This document shows, piece after piece, positions 50,095 to 59,391 of a stretch of DNA of 64,000 bases (its first letter is position 1; the number at the start of each line of letters is the position of its first letter). Location: positions 2,914,001-2,978,000 of the forward strand of contig NZ_LT629696.1 of the NCBI RefSeq assembly GCF_900100265.1, read 5' to 3'. The position numbers were made by a program, and so were the translations under genes. The DNA is from Leifsonia sp. 466MF (GTDB lineage Bacteria > Actinomycetota > Actinomycetes > Actinomycetales > Microbacteriaceae). The notes below the pieces were generated by a model that saw only the letters and a program-made list of their open reading frames with translations, was not told where the DNA came from and searched no databases.

Positions 50095-52419
50095 ATGACC
50101 GAATCCCTCCCGCGCTCCACTGCGCCCTCCGAGCGCGTGAGCGCCCTCCTCGCCTCCATGACGCTGGAGGAGAAGCTCGCCCAGCTGGTCGGCTTCTGGG
50201 TCGACAAGGGCGACGAGCTCGTGGCGCCGATGGCCGGCGAGATGGGCAACCCGGGCGCGTACGCGGACGCCACCGTGCACGGCCTCGGGCAGCTCACCCG
50301 CGTCTACGGCACGCGACCGGTCGAGCCGGTCGAACGCGCGGCCTGGCTGTGGGCGGAGCAGCGCCGGCTGAAGGAGGAGACCCGGCTGGGCATCCCCGCG
50401 CTGGTGCACGAGGAGTGCCTGACCGGGCTCGCGGCCTGGAAGGCGGCCACGTTCCCGACGCCACTGGCGTGGGGCGCGTCCTTCGACCCGGAGCTGGTGG
50501 AGGAGATGGCCGGCCTGATCGGCATGTCGATGCGCGAGCTGGGCATCCACCAGGGGCTCGCTCCTGTGCTGGATGTCATCCGCGACCCGCGCTGGGGACG
50601 CGTCGACGAGTGCATCGCGGAAGACCCGTACGTCGTCGGCACGCTCGGCACCGCCTACGTGCGCGGGCTGCAGGGCGCCGGCGTCCACGCGACGCTGAAG
50701 CACTTCGTCGGGTACTCCGCGTCGCAGGCGGGCCGCAACCACGCGCCGGTTCACGCCGGACCCCGCGAGGTGCGCGACACCCTGCTGCCTCCGTTCGAGA
50801 TGGCGCTGCGGGACGGCGGCGTCCGGTCGGTCATGAACTCGTACGCCGAGATCGACGGCATCCCCGTCGCGGCGAGCGCCGAGTACCTCACGGGCGTGCT
50901 GCGCGACGAGTGGGGCTTCGACGGGACGGTGGTCTCCGACTACTTCTCCGTCGCCTTCCTCCACACCATGCACGGCGTCGCCTCCGACCTGGGAGAGGCC
51001 GCGGCGATCGCGCTCGCGGCCGGCATCGACGTCGAGCTGCCGACGGGCGACGCGTTCCTCGAGCCGCTGGCCTCCCGCATCCGGTCGGGCGAGGTCGACG
51101 AGGCGCTGGTCGACCGCGCCGTCCTCCGTGTGCTCGCGCAGAAGGAGGAGCTCGGCCTGCTGGACGAGACCTTCGACGCGCCCCCCGCGTCCATCGATCT
51201 CGACACTCCCGCCCACCGGGATGTCGCCCTGCGGCTGGCCGAGGAGTCGCTCGTGCTGCTGACCAACGACGGCACGCTGCCGCTCGCGTCGGCACCGGCG
51301 AGCATCGCGGTGCTCGGCCCGAACTCCGACGCCCAGGAAGCCCTGATGGGCTGCTACTCGTTCGCGAACCACGTGCTCGCGCACCATCCGGAGGTGCCGC
51401 TCGGCTTCGAGCTGCCCTCCGTGCTGGAGGCGGTGCGCGCCGAGTTCCCGTCCGCCTCGGTCTCTTACGAGCGCGGCTGCGACGTGGAGGGCGACGACCG
51501 CTCCGGCATCCCCGCAGCGGTGGCCGCGGCGAGTGCAGCGGATGTCGCCGTGGTCGTCGTCGGCGACCGCGCGGGCCTGTTCGGCCGCGGGACCGTCGGC
51601 GAGGGCAACGATGTGGAGAGCCTCGAGCTGCCCGGCATCCAGCGCGAGCTGGTGGAGCGGGTCGTCGCGACCGGCACGCCGGTCGTGCTCGTCGTGCTCT
51701 CCGGCCGCCCGTACGCGATCGCGTGGGCGGTCGAGGGCGTCACCGCCCCCGCGGCCGTGCTGCAGGCGTTCTTCCCGGGCGAGGAGGGAGGCCGTGCGCT
51801 GGCCGCGGTGCTCTCGGGGCGGATCTCGCCCTCCGGGCACCTCCCCGTCTCGCTCCCCCGTTCGGCCGGCGCGCAGCCGTACTCGTACCTGCACCCCGTG
51901 CTCGGCGGCCCCAACGAGATCACGAGCGCGGACAGCACCCCGGTGCTGCCATTCGGTCACGGGCTCTCGTACACGACGTTCGAGCACAGCGATCTGGTGG
52001 TCGACGGGGAGGTGGCCGCCGGGGGGACGTTCGCCGCGAGCGTCCGCATCCGCAACACGGGTGACCGCGCCGGAACCGATCTGGTGCAGCTGTATGCACG
52101 GGATGTGCAGGCGAGCGTCACCCGTCCGGTCGCGCAGCTGCTCGGTTACCGCCGGGTGGAGCTGCAGCCGGGCGAGGAGGCCGTCGTGCGGTTCGCCGTG
52201 CCGACGACCCGCCTCGCCTTCTCGGACCGGTCGCTGACCCGCATCGTCGAGCCCGGCGCGGTGGACCTGTGGGTCGGGCCGTCGTGCGACCTGCGCGAGA
52301 CCACGGCGGCGCTGACGATCACCGGTCCCGTTCACGAGGTCACCCCGGCGGACGCCCGCCTGGTGACGGCGGACGTCGAGACGGCTACCGTGGGTGCCGT
52401 CTTCACGGACGCCCGCTGA
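50095..52419 (+). CDS. glycoside hydrolase family 3 (beta-xylosidase/beta-glucosidase)
   Basis: 774 residues. The N-terminal TIM barrel contains GLAPVLDVIRDPRWGRVDE, KHFVGYSASQAGRN and nucleophile Asp in GTVVSDYFSV. A C-terminal alpha/beta sandwich (VLGPNSDAQEALMGCYSF) and fibronectin-III-like domain (GTDLVQLYARDVQASVTRP) complete the common three-domain GH3 form. Cytoplasmic, no signal peptide. It hydrolyses non-reducing beta-D-xylosyl or glucosyl residues of the imported sugar; placement next to xylA favours xylosidase. Last gene of the LacI-controlled importer operon. Confidence 0.92.
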   Translation: MTESLPRSTAPSERVSALLASMTLEEKLAQLVGFWVDKGDELVAPMAGEMGNPGAYADATVHGLGQLTRVYGTRPVEPVERAAWLWAEQRRLKEETRLGIPALVHEECLTGLAAWKAATFPTPLAWGASFDPELVEEMAGLIGMSMRELGIHQGLAPVLDVIRDPRWGRVDECIAEDPYVVGTLGTAYVRGLQGAGVHATLKHFVGYSASQAGRNHAPVHAGPREVRDTLLPPFEMALRDGGVRSVMNSYAEIDGIPVAASAEYLTGVLRDEWGFDGTVVSDYFSVAFLHTMHGVASDLGEAAAIALAAGIDVELPTGDAFLEPLASRIRSGEVDEALVDRAVLRVLAQKEELGLLDETFDAPPASIDLDTPAHRDVALRLAEESLVLLTNDGTLPLASAPASIAVLGPNSDAQEALMGCYSFANHVLAHHPEVPLGFELPSVLEAVRAEFPSASVSYERGCDVEGDDRSGIPAAVAAASAADVAVVVVGDRAGLFGRGTVGEGNDVESLELPGIQRELVERVVATGTPVVLVVLSGRPYAIAWAVEGVTAPAAVLQAFFPGEEGGRALAAVLSGRISPSGHLPVSLPRSAGAQPYSYLHPVLGGPNEITSADSTPVLPFGHGLSYTTFEHSDLVVDGEVAAGGTFAASVRIRNTGDRAGTDLVQLYARDVQASVTRPVAQLLGYRRVELQPGEEAVVRFAVPTTRLAFSDRSLTRIVEPGAVDLWVGPSCDLRETTAALTITGPVHEVTPADARLVTADVETATVGAVFTDAR

Positions 52420-52468
52420 CCGGCGCCGCGAGTTCACTCCCGGACTCGCGCTCGCCCCGCCAGTGCTG

Positions 52469-52491
52469 TATAAGTTTATTGAAACAACAAA
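52469..52491 (+). promoter_or_regulatory. xylA -10 box and ROK-type operator
   Basis: TATAAG (52469-52474) is a good -10; the -35 is weak. Starting at its end is GTTTATTGAAACAACAAA (from 52474), which shares the GTTT....AACAACA layout with the candidate operators at 38956 and 39044. A ROK repressor would sit on the transcription start. Confidence 0.6.
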
Positions 52492-52516
52492 TCACCGACG
52501 ACGCTGAAGGAACATC

Positions 52517-53707
52517 ATGAGCCTCACCCCCACCCGCGCCGACAAGTTCTCGTTCGGACTGTGGACCATCGGCTACAACGGCACCGACCCGTTCGGCGGC
52601 CCCACCCGCCCGCAGCTCGACGTGGTGGAGGCGGTGCACAAGCTCGACGAGCTCGGAGCCTACGGCCTCACCTTCCACGACGACGACCTGTTCGCGTTCG
52701 GCTCGACCGACGCCGAGCGCCAGAAGCAGATCGACCGCCTCAAGCAGGCCCTCGCCGACACCGGCATCATCGTGCCGATGGTGACTACCAACCTGTTCAG
52801 CGCTCCGGTCTTCAAGGACGGCGGATTCACCTCCAACGACCGTGCCGTCCGCCGCTTCGCCCTCCGCAAGGTTCTCCGCAACATCGACCTCGCCGCCGAG
52901 CTCGGCGCCAAGACGTTCGTGATGTGGGGCGGCCGCGAGGGCGCCGAGTACGACGCCGCGAAGGACATCCGCGCCGCGCTCGAGCGCTACCGCGAGGCTG
53001 TCAACCTCCTCGGCGACTACGTCACCGACAAGGGCTACGACATCCGCTTCGCCATCGAGCCGAAGCCGAACGAGCCGCGCGGCGACATCCTGCTTCCGAC
53101 CGTGGGCCACGCGCTCGCGTTCATCAACTCGCTGGAGCGCCCGGAGCTCGTCGGCCTCAACCCCGAGGTCGGCCACGAGCAGATGGCGGGCCTCAACTTC
53201 GCCGCCGGCATCGCCCAGGCGCTGTACCACGGCAAGCTGTACCACATCGATCTCAACGGCCAGCGCGGCATCAAGTACGACCAGGACCTCGTCTTCGGTC
53301 ACGGCGACCTGCAGAACGCGTTCGCCCTCGTCGACCTGCTCGAGAACGGCGGCCCCGACGGCGGCCCGGCCTACGAGGGTCCGCGCCACTTCGACTACAA
53401 GCCGTCCCGCACCGAGGACATCACCGGCGTCTGGGACTCGGCCGCAGCGAACATGCGCACCTACCTCCTGCTCAAGGAGCGGGCGCAGGCGTTCCGCGCC
53501 GACCCGGAGGTGCAGGAGCAGCTGGAGGCGTCCCGCGTCATCGATCTGTCCCGCCCGACCCTCGGCGAGGGCGAGTCGTACGACGACCTGCTCGCCGACC
53601 GCAGCGCCTACGAGGACTTCGACCCGAGCGCGTACTTCGGCGCGAAGGGCTTCGGGTTCGTCCGCCTGCAGCAGCTCGCCCTCGAGCACCTGCTCGGCGC
53701 GCGCTGA
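52517..53707 (+). CDS. xylA: xylose isomerase
   Basis: 396 residues, the short class I (actinobacterial) form. It converts D-xylose to D-xylulose. Active-site residues match the Streptomyces numbering: His54 and Asp57 in TFHDDDLF, Glu181 and Lys183 in [11 protein letters not shown], His220 in [15 protein letters not shown] lies 5-6 bp before the ATG. Followed by a family A hairpin and then xylB. Confidence 0.98.
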   Translation: MSLTPTRADKFSFGLWTIGYNGTDPFGGPTRPQLDVVEAVHKLDELGAYGLTFHDDDLFAFGSTDAERQKQIDRLKQALADTGIIVPMVTTNLFSAPVFKDGGFTSNDRAVRRFALRKVLRNIDLAAELGAKTFVMWGGREGAEYDAAKDIRAALERYREAVNLLGDYVTDKGYDIRFAIEPKPNEPRGDILLPTVGHALAFINSLERPELVGLNPEVGHEQMAGLNFAAGIAQALYHGKLYHIDLNGQRGIKYDQDLVFGHGDLQNAFALVDLLENGGPDGGPAYEGPRHFDYKPSRTEDITGVWDSAAANMRTYLLLKERAQAFRADPEVQEQLEASRVIDLSRPTLGEGESYDDLLADRSAYEDFDPSAYFGAKGFGFVRLQQLALEHLLGAR

Positions 53708-53734
53708 TCCGCATCCACCCCATCCCCTCCCGCT

Positions 53735-53815
53735 CCCACCCTCCGTCGAGTCCGCACTTTTTGCACGTTCTCGCTCCGAAAACGTGCAAAGTTCGCGGAC
53801 TCGACGGCGGGTGGG
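53735..53815. repeat. family A intergenic inverted repeat (copy A3), between xylA and xylB
   Basis: The 35-bp arms 53735-53769 and 53781-53815 pair with a few mismatches around an 11-nt loop. Shared elements are CCGTCGAGTCCGC outside and TTTGCACGTT inside. It lies between co-directional xylA and xylB, filling most of the 129-bp gap, and could reduce xylB expression relative to xylA or stabilise the xylA message. Confidence 0.88.
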
Positions 53816-53836
53816 ATCGCCCGTGAAAGGACACCC

Positions 53837-55276
53837 GTGACTCTCGTCGCCGGCGTCGACTCCTCGACGCAGAGCTGCAAGGTGGTCGTGCGCGACCTCG
53901 AGACCGGTGCGCTGGTGCGGTCCGGCCGCGCCGCGCATCCCGACGGCACCGAGGTGGACCCCGCGGCCTGGTGGAGCGCGCTGCAGGAGGCCATCGCGTC
54001 CGCAGGCGGGCTCGATGACGTCGACGCGATCTCCGTCGCCGGGCAGCAGCACGGGATGGTGGTGCTGGATGCGCAGGGCCGGGTCATCCGCGACGCCCTG
54101 CTCTGGAACGACACCCGCTCGGCGCAGGCCGCCCGCGACCTGATCGACGAGGTCGGGGCCGAGGAGTACGCGAACCGCGTCGGCGTGGTTCCCGTCGCCT
54201 CGTTCACCGCGACCAAGCTGCGCTGGCTGCGGGATGCCGAACCCGAGAACGCCGCGCGGGTCGCCGCGGTCGCGCTCCCGCACGACTGGCTGACCTGGCG
54301 CCTCCGCGGCTACGGGCCGGAGGGCGAGAGCGAGCTCGGACCGGACCTCGAGGCGCTGACCACGGACCGCTCCGACGCCAGCGGCACCGCCTACTGGGGC
54401 GCGGCCTCTGGCGCATACGACTTCGACCTGTTCGAGCGGGCGCTCGGCCGGCCGGGCCGTGAGGCGGGCTCGTCGGCCGGTGCGGCGGGCGACGCCGTCG
54501 TGCTCCCGCGTGTGCTCGGACCGTCGGAGTCGGCCGGCCGGACGCCGTCCGGTGTGCTCGTCGGACCGGGCGCGGGCGACAACGCCGGTGCGGCCCTCGG
54601 ACTCGGCGCCGCGGAAGGCGACGTCGTCGTCTCGATCGGCACGTCCGGAACGGTCTTCGCCGTGACCGATGCGCCCATCGCGGATGCGTCGGGCACCGTC
54701 GCGGGCTTCGCGGACGCCTCCGGCCTCTCCCTGCCGCTCATCGCGACTCTCAACGCCGCGCGCGTGCTCGGCTCCGTCGCCGGGCTGCTGTCGGTCGACC
54801 ACGACGGACTGTCCGCCCTGGCGCTCTCGGCCGAGCCCGGATCCGGCGGCGTTGTGCTCGTCCCGTACTTCGAGGGCGAGCGCACCCCCAACCTGCCCGA
54901 CGCGAAGGCCAGCATCCACGGGCTCACCCTCGCCTCGACGACCCCGGCGAACCTCGCGCGTGCTGCAATCGAGGGGATGCTGTGCGGGCTGGCCGACGGC
55001 CTCGACGCCGTGCGGGCGGCCGGCGTGCGCGAGCGCCGCATCCTGCTCATCGGCGGAGCGGCGCAGAACCCGGCCGTGGCGCAGGTCGCCGCGCAGGTGT
55101 TCGACGCGCCGGTCGAGGTGCCGGCGCCCGGCGAGTACGTCGCGGACGGCGGCGCGGTGCAGGCCGCATGGGCGCTGACCGGCACGCGTCCGTCCTGGAC
55201 CGTCGAGACGTCCGCCGCGCTCCCCGTCGACACGCGCTCCGTCATCCGCACCCAGTACGCCGCCGCCCGCGCCTGA
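53837..55276 (+). CDS. xylB: xylulokinase
   Basis: 479 residues, FGGY carbohydrate kinase. It phosphorylates D-xylulose to D-xylulose 5-phosphate for the pentose-phosphate pathway. The N-terminal [16 protein letters not shown] phosphate-binding loop, the substrate loop [12 protein letters not shown], and the C-terminal [28 protein letters not shown]-domain block are present. GTG start with AAAGGA upstream. Downstream of xylA after the A3 hairpin. Confidence 0.96.
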   Translation: MTLVAGVDSSTQSCKVVVRDLETGALVRSGRAAHPDGTEVDPAAWWSALQEAIASAGGLDDVDAISVAGQQHGMVVLDAQGRVIRDALLWNDTRSAQAARDLIDEVGAEEYANRVGVVPVASFTATKLRWLRDAEPENAARVAAVALPHDWLTWRLRGYGPEGESELGPDLEALTTDRSDASGTAYWGAASGAYDFDLFERALGRPGREAGSSAGAAGDAVVLPRVLGPSESAGRTPSGVLVGPGAGDNAGAALGLGAAEGDVVVSIGTSGTVFAVTDAPIADASGTVAGFADASGLSLPLIATLNAARVLGSVAGLLSVDHDGLSALALSAEPGSGGVVLVPYFEGERTPNLPDAKASIHGLTLASTTPANLARAAIEGMLCGLADGLDAVRAAGVRERRILLIGGAAQNPAVAQVAAQVFDAPVEVPAPGEYVADGGAVQAAWALTGTRPSWTVETSAALPVDTRSVIRTQYAAARA

Positions 55277-55355
55277 CCCTCCACCGTCGAGTACGCACAA
55301 ATTGCACGCTCGCGCGGCGATTCGCGTGCAAAGTTTGCGTACTCGACGGTGGGGG
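55277..55355. repeat. family A intergenic inverted repeat (copy A4), between convergent xylB and gntK
   Basis: Arms 55277-55309 and 55324-55355 share ACCGTCGAGTACGCA outside and TTGCACGC inside; loop 14 nt. The repeat fills the whole gap between the xylB and gntK stop codons, so it would act on both transcripts, most simply as a bidirectional terminator. Confidence 0.88.
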
Positions 55356-55356
55356 C

Positions 55357-55866
55357 TCAGGGGGTGAGGGCGGAGGCGGCGAAGGCGGCTCGGGCGGCGA
55401 GAGCGGACGGCGGCTCGGCGATGTCGAGGGTGAGGTGGCGTTCGTCGTCGGCGGGCGGCTCGAGCGTCGCCAGCTGACTCTGCAGCATCCCCGACTTCAT
55501 GAAGTGATGCTCGCGCGACGCCAGGCGCGCCTCGAGGAGCTCCGGCGAACCGCTCAGGTGCAGGAACAGCACGTCGTCCCGGCGGAGCACATCGCGGTAC
55601 CTCCGCGCGAGCGCGGAGCAGGCGACGACGACCGGACGTCCGGCGTCGAGCCGCTCCCGCATCCACTCGGCGATGGCGGCGAGCCAGGGCGCGCGGTCGT
55701 CGTCGGTGAGCGGGACCCCCGCGCTCATCCGCTCGACGTTCGTCGCAGGATGCAGTCCGTCGCCCTCCAGCAGCTCCCAGCCCAGACGCTCGGCGAGGAG
55801 CGCCGCGACGGTCGACTTGCCGCATCCGGCGACGCCCATGACGACGACCGCGCGCACCGGCGTCAC
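55357..55866 (-). CDS. gntK: gluconokinase
   Basis: 169 residues, the size of GntK-type gluconokinases. P-loop GVAGCGKST, GDGLHPATNVERMSAGVPLTDDDRAPWL and HLSGSPELLEARLASREHHFM are family hallmarks. It phosphorylates D-gluconate to 6-phosphogluconate. The GTG at 55866 overlaps the gntP stop by 4 bp, so transporter and kinase are translationally coupled. Confidence 0.95.
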   Translation of the reverse strand: MTPVRAVVVMGVAGCGKSTVAALLAERLGWELLEGDGLHPATNVERMSAGVPLTDDDRAPWLAAIAEWMRERLDAGRPVVVACSALARRYRDVLRRDDVLFLHLSGSPELLEARLASREHHFMKSGMLQSQLATLEPPADDERHLTLDIAEPPSALAARAAFAASALTP

Positions 55867-57293
55867 CCGAGGCCGCCGACGAACAGGCTCAGGATCAGGA
55901 CACCCGCCAGCCCGACGATCGAGACCAGGCACTCCAGCACGGTCCAGCTCTTCAGCGTCTGCGGGATGCTCAGGCCCAGGTACTCCTTCACCAGCCAGAA
56001 GCCGGCGTCGTTGACGTGGGACAGGAACACCGATCCCGCGCCGATCGCCAGCACCATCAGCGACACCATCGGGGTCGACAGGTGCTCGGTGAGCGGGAGC
56101 AGGATGCCCGCGGCTGTCACGGTCGCGACCGTCGCGGAGCCCGTGGCGATGCGGATCAGCGCCGCGACAGTCCAGGCGAGGAGGAGCACGAGGATCCCGC
56201 TCGCACCGGTCGCCCAGTCCGCGATCACCTGACCGATGCCGGTGTCGACGAGGACCTGCTTGAACCCGCCGCCGGCGCCGACGATGAGGAGGATGCCCGC
56301 GATCGGGGGCAGGGAGGCGCCGAGACTGGTCTGCATGGCCTTGCGGTCCATCCCGCCGCCGACGCCGAGCAGCAGCAGTCCGGCGAGCACGGCGACCGTC
56401 AGGGCGATGACCGGCGTGCCGAGGAAGTCGAGCACGACCTTCCACACGGGGGCCGCGTCGGGGGCGGCGATGTCGGCGACGGCCTTGCCGAGCATGAGGA
56501 CGACGGGCAGCAGGATGCTGATCAGCGCGGCCCCGAACGACGGCCGGCGGCGTGCGGGGCCGTCGCCCTCCTCCGGGACGAACAGGTCGGGGACGCCCAC
56601 AGGAACCCAGCGCGCGGCCAGCCGGCTGAACAGCGGGCCCGCGACGGCGATCGTCGGAATGGCGACGAGCACGCCGAATGCCAGCGTGAGGCCGAGGTTG
56701 GCGCCAAGCGCGCTGATCGCGACCAGGGGTCCGGGGTGCGGCGGCACCAGCCCGTGCATGGCGGAGAGGCCCGCGATGGTCGGCAGGGCGATGCGCATCA
56801 GCGGGAGGCCCGACCGGCGGGTCACCAGGATGATCACCGGCATCAGGAGCACGAGGCCGACCTCGAAGAACATCGGCAGACCGATGATCGCGCCGACGGC
56901 GCCCATCGTCCACGGCAGCAGGCGCGCGCTGGTGCGCGAGACGAGGGTGTCGACGATACGGTCGGCGCCGCCGGAGTCGGCGAGCAGCTTGCCGTACATC
57001 GCACCGAGGCCGATGAGCACGCCGACGCTGCCCATCGTGTTTCCGAAACCGGTGATGAAGCTGGCGATCGCCGCATCCGCCGCCAGTCCCGCGGCGAGGC
57101 CCGCGACGAGCGAGCCGAGCAGGAGCGAGAGGAACGGGTGCAGCTTGAGCCAGGTGATCAGCACGACGATGACCGCGATGCCGGCCAGGGCGGCGAAGAT
57201 GAGCTGGCCTTCGGGGCCGCTGGGAGTTGGAGCGGGGGCGGGGGCCGCAGTGCGGGCGGCAGCCGCCAGGTGAGCGAGCAGGGTGGGGGTCAT
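55863..57293 (-). CDS. gntP: gluconate:H+ symporter, GntP family
   Basis: 476 residues with about 12-14 hydrophobic helices. Family landmarks include FGNTMGSVGVLIGLGAMYGKLLADSGGADRI, GLVPPHPGPL and SHVNDAGFWLVKEYLG. It imports gluconate or related aldonates. The ATG at 57293 has AAGGA 5-9 bp upstream; an in-frame ATG at 57332 would add a hydrophilic stub. Divergent from a GntR-type regulator. Confidence 0.94.
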   Translation of the reverse strand: MTPTLLAHLAAAARTAAPAPAPTPSGPEGQLIFAALAGIAVIVVLITWLKLHPFLSLLLGSLVAGLAAGLAADAAIASFITGFGNTMGSVGVLIGLGAMYGKLLADSGGADRIVDTLVSRTSARLLPWTMGAVGAIIGLPMFFEVGLVLLMPVIILVTRRSGLPLMRIALPTIAGLSAMHGLVPPHPGPLVAISALGANLGLTLAFGVLVAIPTIAVAGPLFSRLAARWVPVGVPDLFVPEEGDGPARRRPSFGAALISILLPVVLMLGKAVADIAAPDAAPVWKVVLDFLGTPVIALTVAVLAGLLLLGVGGGMDRKAMQTSLGASLPPIAGILLIVGAGGGFKQVLVDTGIGQVIADWATGASGILVLLLAWTVAALIRIATGSATVATVTAAGILLPLTEHLSTPMVSLMVLAIGAGSVFLSHVNDAGFWLVKEYLGLSIPQTLKSWTVLECLVSIVGLAGVLILSLFVGGLG

Positions 57294-57339
57294 GAACGTC
57301 CTTGGTCGTGAATCCGGATAGGGCACGAACACTCTAGGA

Positions 57340-57385
57340 ATAAACCTGATTTGTGTCTAATCGAGGTAAATAATGACGGGTTTAT
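57340..57385. promoter_or_regulatory. inverted half-site pair in gntP/GntR promoter region
   Basis: ATAAACC (57340-57346) and GGTTTAT (57379-57385) are exact inverted copies 32 bp apart within the 144-bp A/T-richer gap between the divergent genes. This is possibly the GntR operator, although FadR-type operators are usually more compact. Confidence 0.35.
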
Positions 57386-57437
57386 GGGCAATGCGTGTCG
57401 CTTTGACCCGATCACTTCCGTACGCAGATAATGAAGC

Positions 57438-58121
57438 GTGACTCAGGCAACGCAGGCCTCCCAGCACGAGCAGGCGATCGCCTCCCTCGGCGCCCGCATC
57501 GTCGCGGGCGACATCCCCGTCGGAGCGGTGCTCACGCCCGAAGGGCTCGGGATCTCGCGGACGGTCCTGCGGGAATGCATCCGCGTGCTCGAGTCGCTGG
57601 GGCTCGTGCAGGCCAGGCGCCGTCGAGGGACGGTCGTGCTGCCGGAGTCGTCGTGGCAGGCGCTCGATCCGCGCATCCTCAGCTGGCGTCTCGCCGGTCC
57701 CGACCGGCTGACCGCGCTCGCGGAGCTCGGCGAGCTGCGGATGGCGATCGAACCGGTCGCCGCGCGGCTGGCGAGCGCCCGGGCGACGCCGGCTCAGTGC
57801 GGCGAGCTCACCGCCGCGATCGTCGGGATGTCGGCGACCCAGCGGTCGGCGGACCGCGAGGAGTATCTGGCGCACGATCGGGACTTCCACCGCGTGCTGC
57901 TGGAGGCATCCGGCAACCCGGTGTTCTCGGCGCTCAGCGACGCCGTCGCGGAGGCGCTGAACGGGCGGACCGTGCACGCGCTGATGCCCGACACGGCGAA
58001 CCCGGAGGCGATCCGGCTGCACGAGGAGGTCGCCGCGGCGGTCCGTCGGGGCGACGCCGCAGCCGCCGAGGCCGCGATGCGCGCGATCGTGGAAGAGGCG
58101 AGCGCGGCCCTCACCCGCTGA
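57438..58121 (+). CDS. GntR-family (FadR subfamily) regulator of gluconate genes
   Basis: 227 residues. The N-terminal winged helix is compact (LGARIVAGDIPVGAVLTPE, then ISRTVLRECIRVLESLGLVQ, then RRGTVVL). The C-terminal FCD all-helical domain carries metal/ligand His and Asp in HDRDFHRVLLEASGNP and HEEVAAAVRRGD. GTG start. Divergent from gntP-gntK, it is the likely gluconate-responsive repressor. It ends before a family B hairpin. Confidence 0.9.
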   Translation: MTQATQASQHEQAIASLGARIVAGDIPVGAVLTPEGLGISRTVLRECIRVLESLGLVQARRRRGTVVLPESSWQALDPRILSWRLAGPDRLTALAELGELRMAIEPVAARLASARATPAQCGELTAAIVGMSATQRSADREEYLAHDRDFHRVLLEASGNPVFSALSDAVAEALNGRTVHALMPDTANPEAIRLHEEVAAAVRRGDAAAAEAAMRAIVEEASAALTR

Positions 58122-58134
58122 CGCCGAAGCCAAC

Positions 58135-58190
58135 AGCTCCTGAGTTTTTCGCCCGACACGCCGCGCCTGGGGCCGAAAAACTCAGGAGCT
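58135..58190. repeat. family B intergenic inverted repeat (copy B2)
   Basis: The 20-bp arms AGCTCCTGAGTTTTTCGCCC (58135-58154) and its near-complement at 58171-58190 pair with one mismatch; loop 16 nt. It lies between the convergent ends of the GntR-type and glycerate kinase genes. The arm is shared with B1 at 42163. Confidence 0.88.
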
Positions 58191-58235
58191 GGCGGTTGGG
58201 GACGGGACTTTTCGGGAGGGGGGAGGGGGCGGGGG

Positions 58236-59339
58236 TCAGGGGCGGAAGCGGCTGGCGAGGGCGGCGCCGGCGGCGCGCGCCCAGCGCACGGGGTCGGCGA
58301 TCGCGGCGGCGGACGAGCCGCCGAGGTCGGCCAGGGCGACGGCGTCGGCGAAGCCGGCGGTGGGCGCCTGGATGCTGCCGGCAGCCAGCAGGACGCGCGC
58401 GCCCGCGTCGCGCGCCAGACCGGCGACGTACGTCGGCACCTTGCCGGACGCCGACTGACTGTCGAAGCGCCCCTCCCCCGTGATGACGGCATCCGCCGCC
58501 GCGATCGTCGACCGCAGCCCCAGCGCCTCACCGACCGCGGCCGCGCCCGGCGCCATCCGAGCGCCCCAGACCAGGAGGCCGAAGCCGGTCCCGCCCGCGG
58601 CTCCGGCGCCGGGCTCGTCCGGGTCGGTCGCAGCGCCGGCCGCCCGCAGCGTCTCGGCGAGGCGCCGCAGTCCCGCCTCCAGCACCGGCACATCCTGCTC
58701 ACCGGCGCCCTTCTGCGGTCCGAAGACCGCGGCGGCCCCGAGCGGACCGAGCAAGGGACTCGTGACATCGCTGAGGATGCGCGCGCCGCCGGCCGGGAGC
58801 GCCGCGAGGCGCGAGAGATCGGCCCGCGCGAGCGACGCGAGGCCCCGGTTGCCGCGCGGGATGTCGCGCCCGGCCGCATCCACGAACCGCGCGCCGAGCG
58901 CCGCGAGCGCTCCCGCCCCTCCGTCCGTCGACGCGCTGCCCCCGATCGCCAGGAGCAATGAGCGGGCCCCCGCGCGCAGGGCATCCGCGATCGCCTGCCC
59001 GAACCCCATGGTGTGCGCGGCGAACGGCTCCAGCCGCGGCATCCGCCCCAGCCCACTCGTCTCGGCGAGCTCGACGACCGCCGTGCCGCCCGGAAGCATC
59101 AGCCACGAGGCGTCGGCCTCCGCGTCGTCGGGGCCGAGGACATGCACGGGATGCCGCACGGCGCCGGGCACCGCCGCCTCGAACGCGTCGAGGGTCCCCT
59201 CGCCGCCGTCCGCCATGGGCGCGAGCACGACGCGGTCACCCGGGCGCTCGGAGGCCCAGCCCTCCGCGAGAGCAGCGGCGACCTCGGCGGCGGACGCCGA
59301 GCCCTTGAAGGAGTCCGGCGCGACGACGATGACGCTCAT
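58236..59339 (-). CDS. glycerate kinase
   Basis: 367 residues, GK-I (GarK/GlxK) family. APDSFKGSASAAEVAAALAEG, MADGGEGTLDA and IGGSASTDGGAGAL are diagnostic. It phosphorylates D-glycerate to 2-phosphoglycerate. It lies 52 bp after the TIM-barrel isomerase on the same strand. If co-transcribed, it implies that the upstream DUF993/Gfo-Idh pathway yields glycerate or tartronate semialdehyde. Confidence 0.93.
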   Translation of the reverse strand: MSVIVVAPDSFKGSASAAEVAAALAEGWASERPGDRVVLAPMADGGEGTLDAFEAAVPGAVRHPVHVLGPDDAEADASWLMLPGGTAVVELAETSGLGRMPRLEPFAAHTMGFGQAIADALRAGARSLLLAIGGSASTDGGAGALAALGARFVDAAGRDIPRGNRGLASLARADLSRLAALPAGGARILSDVTSPLLGPLGAAAVFGPQKGAGEQDVPVLEAGLRRLAETLRAAGAATDPDEPGAGAAGGTGFGLLVWGARMAPGAAAVGEALGLRSTIAAADAVITGEGRFDSQSASGKVPTYVAGLARDAGARVLLAAGSIQAPTAGFADAVALADLGGSSAAAIADPVRWARAAGAALASRFRP

Positions 59340-59391
59340 GCCCCCACCTTCGCATGGATGCGGTGGCCGCGCCCCGACACCGGCTCGCGGA

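Noticed and set aside
49096..55825. Two >1100-codon open frames on the minus strand
   Set aside because: They are antisense to GH3, xylA and xylB, all of which have intact catalytic motifs on the plus strand.
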